The notes under the pieces were generated by a model. That model saw only the letters and a list, made by a program, of their open reading frames with translations. It did not search any database and was not told the DNA's origin. Positions 49,201 to 61,200 of a DNA stretch of 64,000 nt are shown here, one piece after another. The position numbers were made by a program, and so were the translations under genes. The DNA is from Gordius sp. MW1 (Eukaryota; Nematomorpha; Gordioida; Gordea; Gordiidae), in the NCBI GenBank assembly GCA_964036665.1, contig OZ038532.1, positions 16,448,537 to 16,512,536 on the forward strand, read 5' to 3'. Numbering within the stretch: the stretch's first letter is position 1; every line of letters begins with the position of its first letter.

Positions 49201-52200
49201 ATTAGGCTTATTATCTCTATACATGGGCGAAGCCAGGTTTTGGATTGGGGGGGGGGCAAAACATTTAAAAGTAAAAATAAAATATTTAAACTCATTTATT
49301 TATAATTATTTATGCATTAGGGTATATATTTTTTCTTTTTAACTTTCTTTTTAGGTTTTCTATGAAATCACAATCTAATTAAATGAAATATATTAACCCA
49401 GTAAAAAAATATATATACTTTTATAAGGTTAAAAATATATTACATAGTTGGCTGTCTTAGCCAAGGGGGAAACCCTAGTAATTATCCTACCCCCTATAGG
49501 GATTCTAGCCCCCTCTCACCTTTCTCGCCCATAAATTGCATAGCAAATAAGCTATATTTATACGTAGAATAGATGAGTCGTCCCCTCTTCCCTTCTCCCC
49601 CTTCTCCGGGGGTCTGGGGGCGGAGCCCCCAGGAGATGGGGGTTTGGGGGCGTAGCCCCCAACGGGGGTTTGGGGGCAGAGCCCCCACCGGGGGACTGGG
49701 GGCGGAGCCCCCAGCAGGGGGTTTGGGGGCGAAGCCCCCAAGGGGGTCTGGGGGCGAAGCCCCCAGTTACGCCCGAAGGGCGTATTTTATGACTGATGAG
49801 TCATCATTGTTACCACGAGATGGTACCACTTCGCTTTTTATTACCTATCTCGAGCGAGCGAATTTAATTACTTCGCGTTAGTTAGTGTTATTGCACAATC
49901 ATCATTATTAATTAATTTTAATTCCTCATTCTCGTTTTTCATATATATATTTGTGTTTCGCCTAGTTGAATAAAAAATATACTTTTGGAAGACTAATTAA
50001 TTTTAGAAAGATAATTGTCCTCCCTTTTTGGGGGAGGACCGAAATTCTAATAATTCATTAACTTATGGGATTCCTTAATTGGAGCTATCCTTTAGAAAAT
50101 ATTATTCTCCGATTAAATAAATATACAAAATAATAAGTTAATCGGCTTTGGAGGAGGGTGTAGCATTAAAAAAGTTAACCACGTATTTTTTTGTCAGTGA
50201 TGTGTCAATTATTTTATTTAAAGAGCTTTTCCATTAAACGTTTTAATTTAATATTGTAATTCAAGAAACATAAATGTAATTAAATTTTCCGTTTATATAT
50301 TTCCCTGGCATGACAGGATTTGAATAATTTAGGTAGGGGCAAATAATATTATTTAAAGTATAACCACAATTTTGTTATATCTATTTCATTTTATCAATTC
50401 TTTCTTTTTTTAAGGAGGCAGTTGCCGTTCCTTGAGTAAGCCCATGTTCCTCACAACGCATGGCTAAGTATAATTGATAACTTGGTCTAGGAGATAGGCA
50501 TGAGCTCCAAACACAAGCGGGGTATGAAGCATATTTATTTCAAATTAAGCTTTGAGCGCCTAGTTAGTCAAATAGCTTCAATAAATCATTTAACGCAATA
50601 TTTAAGAAGGTGGATGCAAATGGATTGAATTATATAACCTATTTAGAGCATGATAAAATTCTAAAAAAAGAATTTCGTAAAAATAATTAAAATTAAATTT
50701 TTAAAAAGAGGAGTTATGCAAAAATAAATTATTATATTTGTTTGAAAAGATATTTTTACACTAAAAGTAACAAATAGGTTTCACAATAAAATGTATTTTT
50801 TAATAAATTTTTTTTATTTATTTTTAATAAAAGAATTTAAAGTTGGATTGACACAAATAAAAATTGTGCGATCAGTAACGAAATTTGAAAATTTTAGATA
50901 TAACATGTTTTGCTTAATTTTTGTCGAGAAAAAAATAAAATTAAAATAGTTTGATATTTTAAAAGCTATCAAGGCAGTATTACACTGTAATAAGTGGCTC
51001 CTAAAATATATATGAATATCTCATTTAACAATATAGTTTTTTTACTTATAAATTAAAATAGGTAAAAAAATATCATTCCAAAAAGAAAGATTTTGCAACT
51101 CATTTAACAATCATGACATTTGCCTTCCCTATCTCATCTTTAATACATAAACATCTCATAGATTAAAAATTTTCATGTTGAAAACTAGACACAAAAATGT
51201 GTAAATCACCACATAAATTTAAAATAGGAATTTGCAACTTATAAAGATTGATTTACTTACAAGCATGCATGGCTTTCTATAGTGAAAAGTGGGTCATATT
51301 ATTATAAATGAAAATAATGCTAACTTTGAGACATCTTTTTGTTGAAATCCTTCAATTTATTACCATCTTCAAAATTTGTTCGTAACAATGTAAGCAACTC
51401 TTTGTGTGCTAAAACAACTTTCTAAGTTAAAGTTATAGAGTATATTAAACAAATACATAAACAAATATACGTATAAGAATATAATTTATTACTATAATAA
51501 TGGTTAACTTTTAATTATTTACTCTCAACTCCATCATTTGGCTCGCAACATGTCTCATCAATTGTTCGCTAAGATGACGCATTCCATAGGCTGTCAATAA
51601 TTCGGCCAAAGCCTTAATTTCTATAGGTAAAGGTTTTAAAAATTTTGAATTAAATTTCTACAATCATAATCTTGCAAAATTTATTTTATAAATTGAATTA
51701 TATTCAAGATCCTTCTTCTAAATGATACATTTTTTGATTTAAACATTAAAGGAACTCTGTAAAATGGTTTCGTAAGTCTTACGCATATTTAGAGAGTAAA
51801 TCCACTAAACCATTGTAAATTAATTTAATAAAATTAGTTATCGTTAGCCCTTTATAAATTATTTTTAAAAAGCTTTTTAATAATAATTTCGAATGCATTT
51901 AAGGAATTTGAACAATTGACTCAAATAGAATTTAATGAAATATTAATTTGTTAAAGTTTATTGCATAAGAATTTAACGCCATGTGATATGATTGATAAAA
52001 TGTGCAGTTTATCATCTAAATGATGTAGATGGCGATCCAATACTAATTGTAATTTCAAAGGGCATGGTAGATAAGTCTATGTTTAAATAATATCTAATAT
52101 CACAAATTTTCCAGGAATAATATAATGGAGCTAAAGTATTAGCCAGTAACAGTTCAAAAAAAGATTAAAAATCGATAATTCTAATATCTCAATATTTATC

Positions 52201-55200
52201 TATATATTAATTGATTAAGAGGCAATCCATGCTCTAAGCTAACAATATGTAACTTGATAATTAATTATGAATAGACAACAGATTCTAAAAAAATTTTATC
52301 CTCAAAATGATGGGGGGTTTAAATACTACGATAGGCTACCTATCAGAGACCAGATTTGCCCGGGCCGGCCCGCTGCCGAACCGTGGGCCGAGCCGGGCAA
52401 CTATCGTAAATTTTAACTTTCGAGCGGGCCCGGGCGGGCACCATAACAAGATTCGGGCAATTCTGGCTCAATTTTGTTTTTAAAACAATGTATTATATTG
52501 TCTTTGTGTATATTTTGCCACTTTTTTAATTGATTTCATAATGTTTGTTAATCCTAGTTCTCATTTTAAAAAAATCAAAGATTAAGATAAAATTTGTAAA
52601 AAATGTCGATATTAGTGCTAAAAATTTTAAAACACACCATTTCGGGCCGGGCAGTTAGGGCAGCTCGGATAATTCGGGCATTGCCGGGCGGACACATAGA
52701 AGGGTTCGGGCGGGCAGATTAATTATAAAATCGGGCCGGGCCGGGTTCGGGCAGAAAAATTCTAACAAATCTGACTTCTGCCACCTATCTCTCCTCTTTA
52801 ATCTATACGAACTTCCGAGTTCCTTTCCATTTTATTATCGCATAAAGCTATGTTTTAATGCCAAAAGTTTTAATTTAACCATATTATAAATTTTCGTTTG
52901 TCCCATCCCGCACTAAATAACAAATTTAACATTATTTACCCTTATTAATGTATGTTAGCCAATTGATTAGAAGGGGGAGAGACCATTATTAAATATAAGG
53001 TAAAGGATTAAGTTTTCAATAAATAAATAAATAATTAAAATTAATTAAGGTTTTTTTTTCATGTTCGAGAATGCGTTAATGTCGCTAAAGAATAAATAGT
53101 AAATTTAAAGCAAGGCGGGCAAAGGGTTTTTTTTCTAACCTTTACCAAGCCTTTACGCCTATCAGAGGCAAAAAAAACCATTTAACAATATCTCCTAACA
53201 GTTATTTCCATGACAATCCAACTGTTGAATACCAAACATCAAAATAGCTGCCATTTTACTCTAATACAGGTTTATCCCAAATATCCATAATCCTTCTACA
53301 TGAACAACACAAACTCCACAACCCAAACCGGAATCTGCCCAGTCTGCTACAGGTTAGCTTCAATTACCCTCTCTAATTTAATTTACGTTCACGGTCCATT
53401 AAAACAGAGGTGCCCAGGCTCTGGAAAACATCCAGCAGCTACAGTCCCCAAGAGGTCTACCTCTACTCACTACCATTTATTGCATAATACCTACTCCCCG
53501 CTCGAAACCACCACCACCAATACATATTCAGACATTCCTCATTCTCCTGTTAACAGGATTCTAAAAAACATCCCTAAAGGTGCCAGACATCAAGTTCTAA
53601 TTGCCCTTACTGATGCCATCTCAAACCTCTCTAAGGACCCAAGCAGCACCCTCCATTGGGCCAACCTTTTTCAATTTACTTCCCGTGTCTTTCAATACCA
53701 CCATCAAATTACAAAGGTACCCTCTCGAATTGGGTTAAACAAAACTCAGCAAAATGGGACGTTTCATCACCCCCCATTATCTACGAGCCACACATCCATA
53801 AGATTACATCAGTTCAACAAAGAGCCAAACGGGTTTCCTCAAAACTCAACCACTTTGACATCCAGGGTGCCCTTCGCCTGGCCAATTCAGACTGCAAAAT
53901 TTCCCCAGACACTCAAGAAACCTTCAAATCTTTACAAACTAAACACCCTGAAAGAAATTGCTCCCAATTTCCCCCTACAATCAGCTCCCCCTTCAAGGAC
54001 TTCACATCGCCCGAAATTCTCGAGGCTATCGGTTCTTTCAAAAAATCCTCAGTAGGTTCTGGTTTAGACGGCTTCCGTGCTTCACATTTAATAGAATTAA
54101 CAAGACCTCACATTGACAGGTCTGGCCACTTCACATCCACCCTAGCAACCTTCCTTAACCAGGTTATTAAAGGCTTAGTACCTGACGCGATCTCTCCCTC
54201 TTTTTTTGGGGCCACCTTAATATCTCTTACCAAACCTGATGGTGGCCTTCGTCCAATTGCCATGGGTTCAATTTTTAGACGCATATGCTGCAAACTTATC
54301 ATTGCACGAGTAAAATCCGACATTGCAGATCAATTAGCTCCTATCCAACTAGGTTTCGGAACCAAGGGTGGTTGTGAAATCGCCTCTCACACTGTTCGCA
54401 TAGCCCTAGCCCATCCCGACCATTCGATCCTAGCTAAGATTGACTTCAAAAACGCATTTAACACGATCTACAGGTCACACTTCTTAACCGAGGCTTACAA
54501 ATCTCTTCCCGAGTACTCCATTTTCCTTTACGCATGCTACGCTCCTACTTCCATGCTCAACTTTAATTCCAAAATAATTGCATCGAGTGACGGCATTCAA
54601 CAAGGAGACCCGCTAGGCCCCCTACTATTCTGCCTAGGTATAAAATCCCTGACTGAAGACCTAGCCTCTAAATATAATCTATCACTCAACTTGTGGTACC
54701 TAGACGATGGTACCATCAAGGGAAATGCCGAAGACGTCAAAGAAGCCCTCTCTTATCTCGAAGTCGAGGCTTCAAAAATTGGTCTCCATCTAAATCATAG
54801 CAAGACCGAGGTTTGCAAAAACAATACTGACTCTTTAAGCCTAGACCATACTTTGACGCTTTCAAACATATTCACCCTAACGAACTAACGCACTTAGGAT
54901 CTCCCGTAGGTGGCTCACACCCTTGTAACAAGTCATTAACAGAGACAATACAAAAACTAGTAGAAATCAAACCCCTCCTTTCTTACTTGGCAGCCCACCA
55001 GGCTTTCTTTTTAATTAAAAACTGCTATTCTTTACCTAAGATAAATCATATCTTCAGGTCATCCACCTTATTTTTAAATCCTAATGCTCTATCTATATTC
55101 GACCAAAAACTCAAAGGTGTAGTCGAGGAAATCACAAACCTTTCTTTTACAGGGTCCCAATGGAAACAAGCGTGTCTCCCCACAAAATATGGTGGTTTGG

Positions 55201-58200
55201 GCCTGAGATCACCCCCTCTAGTAGCTTTGTCGGCCTTCATCTCAAGTCGACTTTCAGCCAAACCAATCATCGACAAAATAATCGATCAACCAGATCCCTT
55301 TACCCAAATCGCTCTCGACATGTGGAGCTCTTTGTCCGACCATAACACTCCATTCCCTACCATAAACTCTCAAAAAAGTTGGAACACTCCTCTCTACGAC
55401 CATGCCCTTAAAACTCTTATATCGGGCGCTTCGTTGGAGGAGTTACCAGCTTTAAGAAGTTTTGCATCAAGGTCCGGCCACGAGTGGTTGGAGGCCATCC
55501 CAAGTCGGACCCATGACCTTCAACTCTCCAACAACGAGTTCAGGATCGCAACAGGGCTCCGCCTAGGTTGTGATATAGTTGCCCCCCCATCAATGCAACT
55601 TATGTGGCTCATCTGTAGGTACAAAAGGTCATCACGGCCTACATTGCAAATTTAATGAGGCCAGATTTTTACGTCACACATCTGTTAATGCTCTTCCTGG
55701 CTTTCCCTCCCAATTGGAGCCTAATGGTCTTTGTCTTAGCGACAAGAAGAGACCCGATGGACAGACCCTCATCCCATGGGCAAAAGGGCTATGCCTAGCA
55801 TGGGACTACACTTGTCCGGATGCCTTTGCACCCTCAAACCAAAACAAAGACCCCCTTGTCGATTCTGAAAGAATAAAGTCAGCTAAATACGCAGAACTTA
55901 ATTCCTCACTCCTTTTCTGCCCTGTTCTGCCCTATAGTGACCACTACCCTTACAACAATAGGTCCTAAAACCCAAGCCCTCCTGAAAGAATTGGGGCGCC
56001 GTATAGCTGCCAATACCCTTGACAAAAGGGAAACTTTTTTCGGAATTATAATTTGTCATTTGCATTTCAACGCGATCGCAATTTTTGAATGTTTACCTCG
56101 CATATAATTTTTATAGTAGTATATAGTTTCATTTAATAAAAGATATTATAAGCAAAAAAAAAAAAAGAGAAGAATTTTACGTTTTTACCCTTAGTTGATT
56201 TACGTGCGACATAGATGCTTTAGGTTAAATTTCGACCGATTCGTTTTCTCGGCTTCAAAAAGGGGCGGGGCAAAACTCTAATTCTCGCAACTTTGAAAGC
56301 GATTTTTCCAAAAGCTTAATGCATGTAACGAAAAAGTTATTTATGTTCACCACAAAAAACCTATCTAAATTTGTTAGACGTTTTCAGTTGATTTCACAAT
56401 ACCATTATTTGTTGACTAGTGTAATTTGACATAAATAAACAAGTTAACTACAAGAAGGTTTCAATTTTTTTAATTACCTGCCTATTTTTTACTTTATGAT
56501 AGTTTCTAAAGCTTATTTTATGCGTTTTAAATGTTGCTACTTAGTGGTGCCTACACATCCGCGGTCTAGGAATAATAAGTGTTTATGTATTTGTACCAAT
56601 GAAGTCGACATACTCTTCGGTTGAGAATTTCATCTGTTCGTCATGGCCAAACGTGACAAAGGATTTGTAAAAGTCGGAGAAAATAATGGAATTATTCGTA
56701 GATCGCCGTAATAATATTTCCAAATACCTGTAAAATTTAAAAAATATAATTTTCTTGGCAAGTAAGTATATCTGTTCAAAACGTATAAAAAGCAAATCAG
56801 GCAAAAATGTGATTAAGGCATGCTCAGATTACCAAACAGTGTAGATTGAAGCTATTGTTTTTTCACCGTGATTATCTAAGGGCTGAGTTTGTTGCAGAAG
56901 CACATTTTTCAAAATTTTCACCAAATCTAAGTGTACTAAAAAAATAAAAAAAAACTTTATAAACAATACGTAATTAGTCAAAATTATAGTTACTATTTTT
57001 CTAATGCATACAATTGTGTCTCTTTTTAATAAATGGCTTATCATTAAAGAACTAAATTGATAATCAAAAGATTTTCACACAATACTTTTGATTCGAATTA
57101 TTTTTCGTTAATTGTCAATTGATCTAAACTGGTATTTCGGCAATATTAGTTTTTCACTTACGACATCAATCAAGAGTAAAAAAGCTGAAAACATGAGAGA
57201 TTTTGATTCCAATTAAATCTTAAAATTAAGATAGAAAAAATGATTTGGTTAGCCATCCTTTTTTACTTTAAATCCATACGTCCCTTAAAAAATTACAAGG
57301 CGAGATTGGATGTCGATCCAAGAAGGGCGATCCCAAAGCCCATAATTATTATAGTATTAATACAAAAGATAAATACGCAATTCCATTTTTTTAAGCTTTT
57401 ACCCGCTCACCTTAATTGGAATAAAGAAAGAACTAATAAATCTTATATATAAAAATGAAACTATGTATGTTTGTGTGTATGTATGTATGTGGATAAGGGC
57501 TAAATTCTGAAACTACCGGCCCGATTCGCGCGAAATTTAGCCATAGATGCCCAGGGCGGCCAGGGGTAAAATAGCTTTTTCAGAATCCTATTCTTTTAGT
57601 TTTAAAAATATCGGACATTTCGTTTTAAAAAAGGGCTAAACTCTGAAACTACCGGCCCGATTCGCGCGAAAAATTTAGCCGTAGATGCCCAGCAGATTCC
57701 TAAAATACCTTTTCGTTTTAAAAATATCGGACATTTCCCGGCCTGTTTCATTTATAGCATCATATACAATAATGACGTCATACATACGAGGCTGAAGTTT
57801 TCTCGAATTTTATTATATTAAAGAAAATTGTATTTTTAGCAAAACAACGTTTGCCGGGTCAGCTAGTACCAAATAATTATCATTTAAGCATTTTACGGCA
57901 CTATTCTTTGAAAACTGGGTAGTCTGCGTTGAAAATTTAAATTTTATTTTAATTCGTGTTTTGTAATAAAGTGACTAAAAATTTAAGTTGGATGAGCCAG
58001 GATTGTTATTTAAATAAAAAGATTTATAGACATATTAGTATGTAATTTGAAATATAGTATTGACAATTATTTGCTCTGGGCGTAATTTTAGGTAACAATT
58101 TTTGTATTTCGAGTGAGGCCGGCGTAAAAATTCGAATTTTAGATAGGGTATAAGACTAAAAAAATTAATCAGTTGCAATTTTAAACCCATCTAATGATTA

Positions 58201-61200
58201 AATATATAACTATTTTTTAAATAAAAGTTTAAAAAACATTGTCTAATTTTTGCTCAGCTCTTTAATCTTTTCCAAAGAAAAGTCATTATCCAATTAACAA
58301 GCCTAAATTTACCAAAATTTTCCATGGTATGAAAGAGGAGAGACATACAAGTACGAATTCGAGATAGCACTTCACTCGGCCTTGCTATTTCGGTTGAGCC
58401 TAAATTATACATAGCCATGGCGACTATCGATCTATAAAAATAAGAATATTATAATATAAACAAAAAATATTGCCAATAAAATAATAAAAATATCATTTTT
58501 ACAAATTTAGATATCAGGGTAATTGTTATAGTGCAAAAAGATCTTAAAGTGTTAAGGATTTTATTGGATGATATTTACTTGTTAAAATATAATTCCAATT
58601 GTTCGGTGAGATATTCGCGAGGCGCAAAGGTATGATGGCTAATGACCAAAGTTGATTGATAGTCAATAGCTGTGCAAAGTTCTGTTAAAGCCGTATATTG
58701 AATGTCCAAACTAACATACAAAAATTAAAAATATAACTAACTTGTCTTTGGACGTGCTATAAATTTTTTAAAATAATAAAACTTGATTTTAATAAGAATT
58801 TAAAAAAGGCAGGTATTTAAAACAGCAGGTGTCTGTTTACACATTAAGCTCTTCGCGATATCGTCTATAACTTTCGGATCCCGGCTTATTTTCATCCAAA
58901 TTAAGGGTACCATTTGTCATAGACGAGTTTTGATGAGAGTTAGAGAGGGCACCTTGAGGGCCAGTAGGCATTAATAACTTGTTGGATTTCTTCTTGCCGT
59001 GAGATCCCACCTTTTTTTGAAGTCCTGAAGCGACGTGCATCGCATTTTTAGGTAACACCTATAAATACGAGTGAAGACAATAAAAACAATTAATACTTAA
59101 TATTAGCGACTCTCTAAAGTTCAAAGAGATTTCTTAAAGACATGTTAGTAATTTCATTTAGTGTATACATATCTTCCTTGGCTGTTATAATCTTAGCTAC
59201 CATAAAAAAACTACTAAATATAAATTTTCGTCAAAATAATTGAAAAAAAATATAAAGAAATTAATAAAACCAAATTATTCTTATTAAAATAATATACATT
59301 ATGTTAACTATATAAAGGCTTCAGGATTTAAAGTAAAATTTCAAGGTTCCCTCTTTTATTATAATAATAATAAATAGTATGTTTTATCTATAAAACTTGT
59401 GAAATAAGTGTATCTTAATAATTAAAAATTTTAACTATTAACGTTTTATTCGTTAAACTGGCAACGCAAAGACACATATTATCATGTATGACACTTAAAA
59501 GATTGACCGTGGTGAAGCCAAGCAAAATTATTTAATGAAAAATATTTTTTTAATTTTAATATTAATATATCAAAAGTGAACACATTTAATTCATCTAGCC
59601 TCTATATGGTCTTACAAACTTAAAGTTATAAAATTTCATTTGATCAAAGTCGAGATGAATATTACAGACCTAAAAATCCGATATTTGCAATTATTCGATC
59701 CTAAAAAACTTAACTCTAAATTGACTTATTAAATACCCCTAAAAATCTACCTAATAGAAATCGCGCTTAGAAAGGAAATTTGTGCCAGTAGAGTCGATTA
59801 AAAAGAATGAGCAGATATGAATCTACTTATTGGGTTTGAAAATTTAAATGTTATTAAGTATTGGGCCTTATGTTAGGTAACTATTGAGTGAGTTTTAGGT
59901 AAGTTTGATTTATTTAAGCTAGGGTTTAATCTGGCTGCAATGAATTATTGCTTGCTAAGCAAGTTTAATCTGAATTCTGTAGCAAAAGTTAATTACAATC
60001 AGTGAAAACGTTAAATAATAATATATAAAACCAATGTCTACTCCATAAAATGCGTACTTGATCATTCATTAGGCAATAATCTTCACAAATATAGGCCACA
60101 ATTGTTCTAATTTCTTTGGAAATATCATCCAAAAACATATTTGCGAACATCAAAGATCTGTCGATTATTTGCGGCGTCTGAAATATAATTTATATGAGCA
60201 ATTATAAGTGAAATCAACTAAGCTCAGGTTTATTTCAAATATCTATATAAATTAATTTACAAACAATTTATTGTTTATTTTGGCAAAATACTTTTAGGTC
60301 TACATCTTTAATAGAAATTACGTAAAAAATAAGGATTAATCTTTTTTTGCAATTTAATAATGGGTAAGGATAAGTTTCTACGTTTAAACCGAATTATTGT
60401 GTTTGCAAATATGGTAAGCAAATGTATACTTCTTCGGGGCACATGTCATGGCATGCTCTAATAAAATGAGAGCATATCATAGGATACGAAATAATGAAAC
60501 GCATTTGTGGAGGAAATTCGAGGCCAAGTCTAAAGTTTTCTTCGAACAATCCTGGATAGAAGCTAAATACATTTAAAACATTGAAATATTAATAAAACGC
60601 CCTGCAATTGTCACATTTTTACAATGAAGGCCCCAAAAACTAAAACTTATCTAATTTGGTAGATTATTTATCCCTAGCAATATTTTATAATCTACCTTTA
60701 TAATGCTTGATAAAAAATAAAAGTAACCAATTTTAAGGGATAAGTTGTAGATGAATAAAAAAACAAAATTTTGATAGATGTTTGGTAAGATTTTCACCCA
60801 TTATTAAATGCAAATTAATTAAAAAAAGCTAAGCAAAATAATTACAACAGTAAATTAGCTTTTGTCATATATGTTACAATTCAATAATGCACTTTTTTAA
60901 CAGCTGTATATATTCGAATAATTCATAAAACGAATAAAATCAATTTGCCTAAAATAACGAATCTTTGTGATTTAACAGAAAATGTTAAATTGTGGAAATT
61001 TTAACTGTAAAATTATGAGAAAATAAAGTTTTACTGGTGTATCAGACAAATTTATTCATCATTAATTCATAGTAATATAACATTTATACAAACTAGTTCT
61101 ATAAAAGAGGACAATGAGATTAAGCAAAATTTAGAAATATTTCAATAAGAGTCTAATTCTCAAAGAAATTACTCTGCAGTTTATTTAAAAACAAAATGGA

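Noticed and set aside
49790-49840. Hammerhead-like core CTGATGAG
   Set aside because: The required GAAA segment and closing stems are absent.
49494-49881. Open frames on both strands over the GGGGGC repeat
   Set aside because: Low-complexity translation of the hairpin minisatellite.
59140-59225. Apparent NCKAP1 exon on the minus strand ([15 protein letters not shown])
   Set aside because: It can be loosely aligned, but no donor fits the phase, and the true exon at 60177-60058 joins exactly to 59058.
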